64,000 nucleotides of DNA. Source: Ornatilinea sp. (GTDB taxonomy: Bacteria > Chloroflexota > Anaerolineae > Anaerolineales > Anaerolineaceae). The stretch lies in the NCBI GenBank assembly GCA_018433975.1, contig JAHDQE010000034.1:1-64000 (forward strand). The letters run 5' to 3'. The first letter of the stretch is position 1, and each line of letters starts with the position of its first letter. Shown here in pieces: positions 1 through 8,572 of this stretch. The translations under genes were made by a program, and so were the position numbers. The notes beneath the pieces are model-generated. The model was not told the origin of the DNA. It did no database searches and was given only the letters and a program-made list of their open reading frames with translations.

Positions 1-1585
1 AGTTTCCCTGTACTGCTGAACCGGAATTAAGAAAACGCGGATTTTTCCCAATTACTTCTGTTCGAGAATACCCCGTCAAGCGGGTAAAGGCATGATTCAC
101 CCACGAAATATTACCTTTCCGGTCGGCAATCATAATACTGTTTGCTGCTGCTTCTAAAGCTGCAATTTGCAAACGAATTTGCGCTTCGGCCCGCTTGCGG
201 TCTGTAATGTCACGGTGAATTGCTTGAATGTAAACATCCCCTTGGATTGTGATGGGCATCGCCATTACCTCAACGTCAATCGATACACCATCTATCCGGA
301 GCATTTTTTCTTCTACGTTGCCCGTTGCGTATCCTTCCCGATAAATAAAATCAGTTCGGGCCTGCACTTCTTCCCGGTAATCTGGATGAACGAAATCAAG
401 GATATCCCTTCCTACAAGATCCCCCGGCTCTTTTGCTCCAATCAATCGACTGTAAGCAGGATTTGCGAAGACAATTTTTCCATCTTTGTGCATCGCAATT
501 CCTTCCGGAAGAAAGTCCACAACTCCGCGATACCGGCCCTCACTCTCCTTCAACGTCGATTCAGCTAATTTCCTTTTAGAAATATCTTCCAGCATAACCA
601 ATCTGCCGATTAAGACCTGTCGCCAATCGTACATTGGAGAAAGTTGAAGTTCATAATCTTTTTCTTGCAAATTGATTTCTTGACGGTATGTTTCCTCTTT
701 GGAATGCTCCATTGTCCATTGTGCCCAGTCTAAAAGGAAAAGAGTGATAGGTTTTCCCAATGCTTTTTCACTATATTCTCCCAGAATTTCCCGTGCGGCC
801 GGATTAAAATGGACAATCCGGTCCTCTCGATCCAATACGATAACCCCACTCCGCACACTTTTAAGGATAGTGGATTGGGCAATAGGCATTACATCTAAAA
901 AATCAAACCTGAAAATGCCCCATGCAAGAACAATTTCGCCCACCAGGAAAGACAACGGGAAAACATCAAGACCAGGTAAAATTCCTGGATAGAATAAAGC
1001 AATTCCACCAACTCCCCACGGAATTAAAATACCGATCAGGACAATCATGATTTGGCTGCGATAAAAACTTGGTGAATAAACAAACATCCTGATCAGAATA
1101 AATCCGCTAACGAGAATTAACAGGCTTGAATAAACTAAATTCAGGTAAGCCCATTGCCCTGAATCAAATGTCGCCAGCGACAACCCGCTTGGCCCAACCA
1201 ATCGAACGCCTTCGATAAAGAATCGAGGATCGGCGCCAAACCATGCAAAATACAGTGTGATCGCCGGTTCAATTACGAGTAAAAACAAAAGGGTTTTACT
1301 AAATTCAACTTTCAATCCCGAGTACTGTAATGCAAACACCAAAATGGCACTGGGAAGTATTGCCACACCAAAATATTTAATATTGAAAGCAAGCACCTTT
1401 GATGCAGGATCAACCAAAGTCAATTCAAGTGCATAGCCAATTGTCCAAACAAAAGCCCCTGTTGCAATGAGCGCAAACGGCATCGCACCGGGCACAACAC
1501 GATTTCGGAGTGCGTAAACAGCAAGCAAAACACTTACAATTGCCGAAATTATTAAAAATATCGAAAGGGAAGTAATTTGAATCAT
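1..1585 (-). CDS. PAS-domain sensor kinase, 7TM N-terminus (partial)
   Basis: The frame is open from an ATG at 1585 to the left edge, giving 528 residues without a stop; the 3' part is outside the window. The first ~230 residues form about seven hydrophobic segments, as in the N-terminal 7TM sensor region of many histidine kinases. Three PAS-like segments follow, at roughly 235-345, 355-465 and 480 onward. The junctions carry typical PAC endings such as DITDRKRAEAQ. The expected HisKA and ATPase modules would lie beyond the edge, so kinase activity is inferred; a diguanylate cyclase output is also possible. No clear Shine-Dalgarno site is seen. A TATAAT-like -10 lies on the minus strand at 1666-1671 in the 192-base gap after the acyl-ligase gene, so the gene may have its own promoter. 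Confidence 0.8.
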   Translation of the reverse strand, partial: MIQITSLSIFLIISAIVSVLLAVYALRNRVVPGAMPFALIATGAFVWTIGYALELTLVDPASKVLAFNIKYFGVAILPSAILVFALQYSGLKVEFSKTLLFLLVIEPAITLYFAWFGADPRFFIEGVRLVGPSGLSLATFDSGQWAYLNLVYSSLLILVSGFILIRMFVYSPSFYRSQIMIVLIGILIPWGVGGIALFYPGILPGLDVFPLSFLVGEIVLAWGIFRFDFLDVMPIAQSTILKSVRSGVIVLDREDRIVHFNPAAREILGEYSEKALGKPITLFLLDWAQWTMEHSKEETYRQEINLQEKDYELQLSPMYDWRQVLIGRLVMLEDISKRKLAESTLKESEGRYRGVVDFLPEGIAMHKDGKIVFANPAYSRLIGAKEPGDLVGRDILDFVHPDYREEVQARTDFIYREGYATGNVEEKMLRIDGVSIDVEVMAMPITIQGDVYIQAIHRDITDRKRAEAQIRLQIAALEAAANSIMIADRKGNISWVNHAFTRLTGYSRTEVIGKNPRFLNSGSAVQGN

Positions 1586-1777
1586 AATGAATATGCGCGT
1601 TCCTTAGCGTTATTCTGCCCTGAGCCGCTGAACTCATCTTTCACAGCAAAGCGTAACTATCTTAGATTATATATCCAAAGTTTCCCCGCTTCATCCAAAA
1701 TAGAAATCTTTTACCGAAACAATCTCAAATTTATATTATTCTTTTGCGGCTTTAATGTTTATTTCTTCTCTCCAGAT

Positions 1778-3460
1778 TCACTTACCCTGCATCGCTTTTA
1801 AATACTTTTCTTTGGTTGCAGAACGTGCTTTTTTCCCACTGCTGGTTTTGACAATCCACTGCCGGTCGACCAGATAGATATGTCTTGGCACAACAGCTGA
1901 CCCTCGGGTGATGACCTGTCTTATCAGATCAGCAATCTTTTGTTTTTCATCCTGGTTTGTTGTATCAACCTCAGCCACAACAACAACATCCTCGGTACCA
2001 GCCTGTTCATTAAATACTCCAAAAGCAATCACCCGGCCAGGATGTACGCCAGGAACCTCCATCGCCAGATGTTCAATATCCTGGGGGTACACATTCTTAC
2101 CTCCCACAATAATCAAATCCTTTTTTCGTCCGGTGATATAAACTTCCCCATCTGCAATATATCCGTAATCACCCGTCAAATACCACCCATCCAAAAACGC
2201 TTTAGCATTGACATCCGGGCGATGATAATATTCCGTCAACATACAGTTACTTCGAACGGCCAGTTCACCAATATGCCGTTCAGGAACTTCTGTTCCTTCT
2301 GCGTCAACAATTTTCACTTCTGTGTTATCAATGGGTCTGCCGGCAGATAGCATTTTCAAAACAGGTCGGTCACCCTCAACAGGACGGGCTATCCGCTCTA
2401 CTTGTAGGGTCTCGCGATCAATCAGATCGACCGTTACAGGTTCATTTACGCCACCCTGTGTAACGGCGAATACATTTTCTGCCATCGCATAGCAAGTTTG
2501 CAACATTCCTTCCCGAAAGCCATAAGGTTCAAATCGTTTCAGAAATGCTTGTTGGCTATCCCATCTCATGGGCTCCGAACAATTAATCACTGCTCGCCAG
2601 GACGATAAATCCACACCTTCCAGATGCCGATCACGTATTTTCTGAGCACAGAAATTGTAAGCAAAATTGGGAAGCCACACCAATGTTCCTCGATACGAAG
2701 AGATTGCCTGCATCAAGCGATGCGGCGCCCGCACCCATTCAAATGGCGACATCATTACCACGGGGGTGCCGGTCAAAACAGGCATCACAAAGCCGGCAAT
2801 AAGCCCCATATCATGATAAAGTGGGAGCCAGCTTACAATCACATCATCTTTTACAAGATGTATTGCGCGGCCATAGTTTTCGATTTGGTTAAAAACCGCA
2901 TCATGAGCAAGGGCTACCCCCTTCTGAAGTCCCGTTGTTCCGGAAGAATGCTGCAGCAGCACAATATCCTTGGGGTCAGCATCCATTCCTGGCAAAGTGG
3001 AAAAATCAGGGGGAATTGGATCTTTTACCTGGTCAGAAACGATCACAGACCGAACGGAACCGCCCTCCTCTAAAGCCGTCCGCACTTCACTCTCGAACTC
3101 GGGATAGGTCACAATAGCAGAGGGCCTTGTGATTGAAATGAGAGAAGATAAACCTTCCCTGTATCGCTCCGGAAGAAGCTTTTCTGTCAAAAAAGGCATT
3201 ATTGAAGGAATTGCCCCATACAAGATCGCTCCCCAAAAAGCATTGATCAGATCGCGTCCATGTTGCAAGATCAAAATGATTACTTCGCCGGGTAAAACGC
3301 CTGACTCTTTGTATAATTGGCTATACGCAACAGACCCTTCTATTAATTCCTTGTAGGTAAGCAACTGATCAGGGCGTCCACGTTCTAACATGGTTAAAAT
3401 CACCTGATCCGGGTGTTCCTGATATTTCCGACTTAATACACTCGAGAAAGTTTTAGCCAT
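1778..3460 (-). CDS. fatty-acyl-AMP ligase (FAAL-type adenylate-forming enzyme)
   Basis: This 560-residue ANL-superfamily enzyme is predicted to activate a carboxylic acid as acyl-AMP and load it on the carrier protein encoded just upstream. The P-loop SSGTTG is at residues 172-177. LPLYHDMGL and the stretch PNFAYNFC are typical of fatty-acyl-AMP ligases rather than acyl-CoA ligases. A TGD motif lies near 428, and a C-terminal lysine-rich SSGKKARS segment is where the catalytic lysine normally sits. The start is 7 bases after the carrier-protein stop, consistent with coupled translation. It is the last gene of the 8955-1778 operon and occupies the role DltA has in D-alanylation operons. The acyl chain used cannot be read from the sequence. 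Confidence 0.88.
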   Translation of the reverse strand: MAKTFSSVLSRKYQEHPDQVILTMLERGRPDQLLTYKELIEGSVAYSQLYKESGVLPGEVIILILQHGRDLINAFWGAILYGAIPSIMPFLTEKLLPERYREGLSSLISITRPSAIVTYPEFESEVRTALEEGGSVRSVIVSDQVKDPIPPDFSTLPGMDADPKDIVLLQHSSGTTGLQKGVALAHDAVFNQIENYGRAIHLVKDDVIVSWLPLYHDMGLIAGFVMPVLTGTPVVMMSPFEWVRAPHRLMQAISSYRGTLVWLPNFAYNFCAQKIRDRHLEGVDLSSWRAVINCSEPMRWDSQQAFLKRFEPYGFREGMLQTCYAMAENVFAVTQGGVNEPVTVDLIDRETLQVERIARPVEGDRPVLKMLSAGRPIDNTEVKIVDAEGTEVPERHIGELAVRSNCMLTEYYHRPDVNAKAFLDGWYLTGDYGYIADGEVYITGRKKDLIIVGGKNVYPQDIEHLAMEVPGVHPGRVIAFGVFNEQAGTEDVVVVAEVDTTNQDEKQKIADLIRQVITRGSAVVPRHIYLVDRQWIVKTSSGKKARSATKEKYLKAMQGK

Positions 3461-3466
3461 ACTTTG

Positions 3467-3715
3467 TCAATTCCGCCGTGCGCGAATCAGTTCTACCAAT
3501 TGGTCAAGAGTATCAAAAGTCTCCGCATTTAACTCGGAATCGTCAATAATCACTCCAAAGGTGTCCTCAACATACAGCGCCAGGTCAACCAGATGAAACG
3601 AATCAATCACCCCGCTGGAGATCAGCGCTTCATCTCCTTTTATTTCACGATCGGGTTGGTTCAACATATTCGTGGCAATCTCTTTTGCCAATAATTGAAG
3701 AATATTATCGTTCAT
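3467..3715 (-). CDS. acyl carrier protein
   Basis: This is an 82-residue carrier protein. The start at 3715 is chosen over an upstream in-frame codon at 3751 because a GAGGTG ribosome-binding site lies about 6 bases before it and the carrier fold begins there. The phosphopantetheine attachment serine is S39 in GVIDSFHLVDL. The sequence is acidic and four-helix-like, of normal ACP size. It is directly upstream of the fatty-acyl-AMP ligase and downstream of the MBOAT and SGNH genes. It is therefore probably a dedicated thioester carrier for envelope acylation, analogous to DltC, rather than the housekeeping AcpP. Confidence 0.9.
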   Translation of the reverse strand: MNDNILQLLAKEIATNMLNQPDREIKGDEALISSGVIDSFHLVDLALYVEDTFGVIIDDSELNAETFDTLDQLVELIRARRN

Positions 3716-3809
3716 TTCTTTCACCTCGATTTCAAATTGGATGCACAACAAACAGCTCCATAATAATATCGTGAGCTGTCAAATTCACAACTCATCTTCT
3801 AAATCCTGC

Positions 3810-4799
3810 TCACTTCAATTCTTGCGTAGCTATACGCAGTTCGTCCAGCAACTCAAGTGCTGTTAAATTACGGACGGGCCAGGCCCGATTCATTACTTGG
3901 GGATCGCCAAACTGATTAGGCCCAAAAGTCAGGTGAGCTCCATCATCCTGAAGCCCATGGTCAGGCAGTGGCTGTACTGCCGCCCAAAAATTCCACAAAG
4001 GCAAATTATACTCAAACGCCAATTGCGCAATTGTCGCATTAATGCTCTCATCTCCTTCAAGATTGTCTGCCTTTGTAGAAAGCACCGGCACAACCCCTTG
4101 CTCTATGGTGTACTCAATCAACCGTCTCAAATTAGTTTCAAACGTGGCCGGATTAGCAACATCATTGGTTCCCAGTGTGATCAATACAAAACTCGGTCGG
4201 TGTTGGCGAAATTCACAGGCCAGAGGCGATTCATCTTTTTCGCATTGTTCCCGGTCTGCCCATAAAGGCGTCATCAAAGAAGCCGCTGTGAAACCGGGTT
4301 TTGCCGCCTGTCCCAGACGCCGGTAAGATCCCGAAAAATAATCAATCACATCTTCTAGATATTCGTAATCTCCTAATGAATAATAAGCTTCCCCCTTATC
4401 AAAATCGGCCAGGAACCACTCAGTAACGCTTTCACAATCGCCGACTTTTGAAAAAGCGTTTGGATTATTTCCAAGTACCTGACCGCGTTTATAAATTTCA
4501 ATAACCGTGTCGTTAATGATAGGAATAACAGGAAGTTGTTTCCACGCATCTGGTCTCAGGGTAGGACGGGGAGTAACCGTTGCTTCGGGTATTGTCTCTT
4601 TTGTTTCCAACGGAGAAGGCGTTTCTCCAACCAGAGTATTTTCATCAAGGGTCGCCGTCGCAGTAATTGAAGGTGTTTCACTATTTTTCATGACTGTTGG
4701 CATTGGCAAGGTCGCGCCGGATTCTTTTCCACTACATCCGGCTACAGCCAAAACAACAACTATTGCTAAAGATAACCTGCTGATCCTGCCCCAGTTCAT
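3810..4799 (-). CDS. SGNH/GDSL-like lipoprotein (GDC variant)
   Basis: A 329-residue lipoprotein: signal segment 5-21 with lipobox VAGC (C22), then a Thr/Pro-rich linker to about 85 and an SGNH-fold domain. Block I reads GDCES (120-124), with cysteine where the family normally has the nucleophile serine of GDS. Block III LGTNDV and the C-terminal DDGAHLTF (D-x-x-H) are intact. By position and fold it should act outside the membrane on an acyl ester, like DltD or polysaccharide O-acetyl transferases. It is a paralogue of the 5971-6978 product, sharing the layout lipobox, linker, VIP motif, GDC-x-S and STKADN. Whether Cys122 or Ser124 is catalytic is unknown. Confidence 0.75.
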   Translation of the reverse strand: MNWGRISRLSLAIVVVLAVAGCSGKESGATLPMPTVMKNSETPSITATATLDENTLVGETPSPLETKETIPEATVTPRPTLRPDAWKQLPVIPIINDTVIEIYKRGQVLGNNPNAFSKVGDCESVTEWFLADFDKGEAYYSLGDYEYLEDVIDYFSGSYRRLGQAAKPGFTAASLMTPLWADREQCEKDESPLACEFRQHRPSFVLITLGTNDVANPATFETNLRRLIEYTIEQGVVPVLSTKADNLEGDESINATIAQLAFEYNLPLWNFWAAVQPLPDHGLQDDGAHLTFGPNQFGDPQVMNRAWPVRNLTALELLDELRIATQELK

Positions 4800-4823
4800 A
4801 ATTCGAAAAATCCCCTTATTGCA

Positions 4824-5939
4824 TCAATCATAAGACTCCAATGCTTTCGCAATGGTTTCTGCCAGCATCCTCGATCCGACCGGCGTCAGGTGAATAGCAC
4901 TATTGGTAAATTCCTCGTCCGGCGCAATATTCCATGTATCCAGATACTGCCAACTTGAATACTGGCTTTTTGAACTTAACCAATCCCGGTAAAGATCATA
5001 TGCCCATCGCGGATAAAAGAAGTTATAGCGAATCCCGCTGTTTTCGCCGGCACTGATCAGCATGGGCTCATTGACCACAAATACAGACGCTGGACTTGCC
5101 ACTTGGGTTCCCCAATCCAATATTTGAAAAGCCAGATCTTCCTGATTCATCTCTCCCGGAGCAAATTTCTGGAAGTCAAGATCATCAACTTCAAAATCGC
5201 GTTGAGCGGGCGAATAATTCTCAAAATACTCCTGATCAATACCCGTTGCTGCCCACATTACTCCATATGCTTGCAACCGCAGAAGATCAGCCAGGGCTCG
5301 GCGCTGAAAGATAATCGTTCGATCTATAAAAGCGGAAGAGTCTTCGGTCTCCAACGTAAGCTGGGATAAATCAACGTTATCCGATTTCATCAAATCAAGA
5401 ACTTCTTGTTGGTTATTCTCCACAAGAGGTGACGAAAACTGTTTCTCCCACGGAAAAGCCTCCAGGGTCACCAGCCAGATCACCAAATCGGGCTGGTATT
5501 TCATTGCTTTTTCCAACAACATAACATCTTTTGTCAAAGAAACAGTTGGGTACCCCAGGTTATAAAACCGCATTTTCCGTCCATCTTGAGATGTTAACCC
5601 AAGCTGGTTGAGCTGGCCGGACAAAGTATCCTCTGGGCGCAGCAAAGTTCCCCACACCGAAGAATCTCCAAGAACAAAAACGCGAAATTCATCCGCCTGT
5701 TTCGGGCTCCCGGAAATTTGATGTGAAGCAAGCATTGCTTCAAGATTATACAGGCTAAGGTTATAAGATTTCTCCGGGTTTTCTCCAAACGGGAATCGTT
5801 CTCGCCCCGGGAACAAACAATTGTAAAGGGAAATTCGTCCGGCTGTCGCCAATGGAAAACCAACGGCAAAAATAATATTAATGACCAGAAACAATATCAG
5901 TGATTTGAGTAATACATTTCGTAAAAATGGCCAGTTCAT
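4824..5939 (-). CDS. membrane-anchored SGNH-fold protein, DltD-like acyl transferase candidate
   Basis: This 371-residue protein has one N-terminal membrane segment (9-33) and an extracytoplasmic SGNH-type domain. Block I is VFVLGDSSVWG, with the expected nucleophile at S93. The C-terminal block is TNSAIHLTPVG, with the histidine at about 350; the aspartate usual three residues before the histidine is replaced by serine. Of the three SGNH-like products in this operon it is the only one with a canonical GDS serine and a membrane anchor. That makes it the best candidate for the final transferase, in the role of DltD. No sequence identity with DltD is claimed; the link is by fold motifs and gene context. 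Confidence 0.72.
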   Translation of the reverse strand: MNWPFLRNVLLKSLILFLVINIIFAVGFPLATAGRISLYNCLFPGRERFPFGENPEKSYNLSLYNLEAMLASHQISGSPKQADEFRVFVLGDSSVWGTLLRPEDTLSGQLNQLGLTSQDGRKMRFYNLGYPTVSLTKDVMLLEKAMKYQPDLVIWLVTLEAFPWEKQFSSPLVENNQQEVLDLMKSDNVDLSQLTLETEDSSAFIDRTIIFQRRALADLLRLQAYGVMWAATGIDQEYFENYSPAQRDFEVDDLDFQKFAPGEMNQEDLAFQILDWGTQVASPASVFVVNEPMLISAGENSGIRYNFFYPRWAYDLYRDWLSSKSQYSSWQYLDTWNIAPDEEFTNSAIHLTPVGSRMLAETIAKALESYD

Positions 5940-5970
5940 TTCAATTCATTCCCAAAACCAATCATTTAGC

Positions 5971-6978
5971 CTATTCTGCTTCAAGTGCTCGCCAAACAGC
6001 ATCAAGCGATTGTAAAGCCGTGTAATTACGCCGGTCCCAACCCAATGGAGTGAGATAGATATTCCCTCGATCAACATCCAGGCCATGATTAGGGAGACTA
6101 TCAGCAGCTAACCAGAAATTCCAAAGTGGAATGTCGTATTCATAAGCAACTTCAGCTGTAACACGGTTAATACTGTGGTCGCCTTCCACATTATCCGCTT
6201 TCGTGGATAAAATGGGAACAGCACCCGATTCGATAATTTTTTCAACGATCTGTCGTAAATACTCACCATACCGTTCTGCTGAAGCCCCGGCTTTCCAATT
6301 CGTCCCAAGATTGACAAACACAATCGAGGGCCGCCTGATTCGAAGCTCACAGTCTAATGGAGATTCATTGGCCTCACAAAATTCTTTATCAGACCATAGA
6401 GGAGATAGCGCTGTCGGCGCACTCATCCCATCCCGTACTCCTAAACTCTGTCGAGAAAAAGAACCGGCGAACCTGGAAACGGTTTCAACCAACTGCTGTT
6501 CCCCGCTGCTCAGAGGGTTACGGTCGGTCTCATAAATCCCCATGAACACATCCGGTTCGCTTTGGCAATCCCCAATAACCGAAACCGCATATGGATCGGT
6601 ACCCTTTGCAATTCCATCTCGATAAATTTCCTTAGCGGCCCCACTTATAGAAGGTATCACGGGCCACCCCGCCCATTCTCTTGGCAGCGGTCTCGTATCC
6701 GGCGTTGGTGACATCTCTACCTGCACGGTTTCTTCGATCGTCGGTGTTGGAGATAAAACGATCACCGTAGAGGTAGGTGGTATAGTGGTAGTTCCCACTA
6801 TGGGGGGCGATTCTAAAGCAACTTCTGTTGCGACAATAGCCGCGATAGAAGTCTCAAAGACAGAAGTTACAAACAGTGGATTCGTGTCTGAAACAGAGGC
6901 TCTTGCAGGCGAACACGCCGTCAACACTAAAACAAGCCCAAAATAGAAGTTAAAACGAGCTTTTTTAATCTTCTTCAT
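5971..6978 (-). CDS. SGNH/GDSL-like lipoprotein (GDC variant, catalytic His not evident)
   Basis: A 335-residue lipoprotein with lipobox LTAC (C22), a long Thr/Pro/Val-rich linker to about 100 and an SGNH-fold domain. Block I is IGDCQS (135-140), again with Cys in place of the nucleophile Ser. Block III is LGTNWKAG, which keeps the Asn. In the last block the D-x-x-H of its paralogue (3810-4799) is DRGNIYLTP, so the His is missing. It may be a degenerate enzyme, or a substrate-binding or scaffolding partner. It lies 22 bases after the MBOAT stop and is co-directional with the whole operon. Confidence 0.7.
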   Translation of the reverse strand: MKKIKKARFNFYFGLVLVLTACSPARASVSDTNPLFVTSVFETSIAAIVATEVALESPPIVGTTTIPPTSTVIVLSPTPTIEETVQVEMSPTPDTRPLPREWAGWPVIPSISGAAKEIYRDGIAKGTDPYAVSVIGDCQSEPDVFMGIYETDRNPLSSGEQQLVETVSRFAGSFSRQSLGVRDGMSAPTALSPLWSDKEFCEANESPLDCELRIRRPSIVFVNLGTNWKAGASAERYGEYLRQIVEKIIESGAVPILSTKADNVEGDHSINRVTAEVAYEYDIPLWNFWLAADSLPNHGLDVDRGNIYLTPLGWDRRNYTALQSLDAVWRALEAE

Positions 6979-7000
6979 AACCAGTTAAAGTCAATCCTTT

Positions 7001-8434
7001 TCAGTTAAAAACCGGGAATAATAATCGAAACACATGCGCCGAAAGCGCCGGAGTTGGGAGTACAAACCATATCCATCCAAGCGCCACATAATTAAAAGTC
7101 ATAAAGATATTGATTTTATCAACCACTTTACTTAACCAAGGTCGGGTTTCCAAAACACCAGACTGGGACCGGATCCATTCCGAATAACGATTTTGAGCAA
7201 ACAACCCTATCCCATGCCAGAGCCCCCAGCCAATAAAATTCAAGGATACCCCATGCCACAAACCAATCAGCACCATCGTGCTGATTTGAGTAATTAGAAT
7301 AATTGCCCAGGGTTTCATCTGCTTGTATTTTCTGCGAAGCTCACGGGTTATTGGATTGAAAAAATAAGCCCGGAACCACATGGTTAACGTAATATGCCAG
7401 TTATTCCAGAATTGGGTCAAATTCGGCCGGAGATAAGGATGATTGAAGTTTTCCGGTAAATTAATGCCCAACAGCTTTCCTAATCCGATGGCAATATCTG
7501 TGTATCCGCTAAAATCAAAATAAATCTGAAATGCATAAGCGTACACCATAATCCAAAGCCAGCCGGCAGATTTCACTTGTGAAGCGTTGGTTCCATTCAA
7601 TGCAATTAAGGCCAGAGTGTCAGCCAACACAAACTTCTTGAACAAGCCGACAGCCAATCGCTGCCCGGCCAGACCAAAATCTTCCGCGTTTGCCGCTGAT
7701 GGCCGTCGCAAATCCTGTATAAATCTCCCCACTCGATCAATCGGTCCGGCCGTAAAAGCCGGGAAAAAGATCACGTAGATCAAATATTCAGGCAAAGATG
7801 CTTCTGGCAAGCGTCCGTTCTGGCGATCTCGCAAAGTATGGATCAGGCGAAATGCTACATAAGAAAACCCCAACCAGCGAATATCCAATGAGGAAGCAAG
7901 CTCCACCGATTGTCCGGTTATCCTGCGCAGTACAAAACTAAAAACTTCGGACAAAGCCGGAGTTTTTAAAATCACAAAAAGCACTAGAAGGAATAAAATC
8001 GCGCCGGGCAATACCAATCGGATAGTCTTACCCGACAATTTTAAGATTAAGGCCACAAATGCTGCGGCAACCATCAAACCTGCTGCCACAGACCAGATTT
8101 GTGGTGGACGGGATGCGGTCAAAATTCCGGTCAGGCTTATATAACGAGTGGCCGCCACCAGAAGCACACAAACAACAAGAGCCAGTCCGGTCAGCCGGTC
8201 CTCTTTTTGAATACTTTTCTCTTTTGGATTAGTGATTGCCCAACTCAAAACCGTGATCGTTAAAGTAGCCGTAGGCAGCCAGAAATCCAAATATCGAATT
8301 GGTGTTGAGGGTTGCAGCCAATAAATTGCCAGAACACTGGATACCAGCAAAGCCCACTTCCGTCCATTCGTCGGAAAGGCAAATCGGATTAAAATCGCTG
8401 CGGCAATGAAAATTAGAATGCTATTCAGCGTCAT
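7001..8434 (-). CDS. MBOAT family O-acyltransferase (DltB/AlgI-like)
   Basis: A 477-residue polytopic membrane protein with the hallmarks of membrane-bound O-acyltransferases. The membrane segments surround IDRVGRF, FDFSGYTDIAIGLGKLLG, LPENFNHPY and NFWNNWHITLT-type motifs. Two WHG histidines lie near 391 and 407, the region of the catalytic His. In Dlt and alginate-type systems such a protein moves an acyl group from a cytoplasmic carrier across the membrane. Some relatives end in their own aromatic-I-Y-x-x-F hexapeptide; this one ends LLFPVFN and lacks it. Its ATG directly follows the stop of the 45-residue microprotein at 8435-8572, which does carry such a hexapeptide. Confidence 0.92.
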   Translation of the reverse strand: MTLNSILIFIAAAILIRFAFPTNGRKWALLVSSVLAIYWLQPSTPIRYLDFWLPTATLTITVLSWAITNPKEKSIQKEDRLTGLALVVCVLLVAATRYISLTGILTASRPPQIWSVAAGLMVAAAFVALILKLSGKTIRLVLPGAILFLLVLFVILKTPALSEVFSFVLRRITGQSVELASSLDIRWLGFSYVAFRLIHTLRDRQNGRLPEASLPEYLIYVIFFPAFTAGPIDRVGRFIQDLRRPSAANAEDFGLAGQRLAVGLFKKFVLADTLALIALNGTNASQVKSAGWLWIMVYAYAFQIYFDFSGYTDIAIGLGKLLGINLPENFNHPYLRPNLTQFWNNWHITLTMWFRAYFFNPITRELRRKYKQMKPWAIILITQISTMVLIGLWHGVSLNFIGWGLWHGIGLFAQNRYSEWIRSQSGVLETRPWLSKVVDKINIFMTFNYVALGWIWFVLPTPALSAHVFRLLFPVFN

Positions 8435-8572
8435 TTAAAAGCCTTGATAAATCCAAAGCGGAGCCGAATCCGCTGTAAAGATCAATAAAGAAATGATACT
8501 AAGGCACAATAGAATTGCCCACAAATTTTCGCGCGACAGGAAACGCCGGAGCCACTCTATTGGTAACCGCAT
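8435..8572 (-). CDS. 45-aa membrane microprotein with C-terminal WIYQGF, DltX-like acyl-shuttle candidate
   Basis: An ATG at 8572 opens a 45-codon frame closing at TAA 8435-8437, immediately before the MBOAT ATG at 8434. It overlaps the upstream lipoprotein gene by 16 bases. The product has a basic amphipathic N-terminus (WLRRFLSREN), one hydrophobic segment at about 18-33 and an outside tail ending WIYQGF. In the Dlt pathway the microprotein DltX carries a C-terminal hexapeptide of the form F-I-Y-x-x-F, whose tyrosine accepts the acyl group from the MBOAT protein. DUF5989 small proteins, as I recall them, end similarly. The match in size, topology, motif position and gene order is close. Direct evidence of translation is absent, and the ribosome-binding site (GAGTGG) is modest. 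Confidence 0.72.
   Translation of the reverse strand: MRLPIEWLRRFLSRENLWAILLCLSIISLLIFTADSAPLWIYQGF

Noticed and set aside
1577-1801. 74-codon plus-strand frame in the gap between the kinase and ligase genes
   Set aside because: It overlaps both neighbours on the opposite strand, and has no ribosome-binding site or recognisable feature.
7001-7030. Acyl-shuttle hexapeptide at the MBOAT C-terminus
   Set aside because: The protein ends LLFPVFN, which does not have the aromatic-I-Y-x-x-F pattern; the motif is on the separate microprotein instead.
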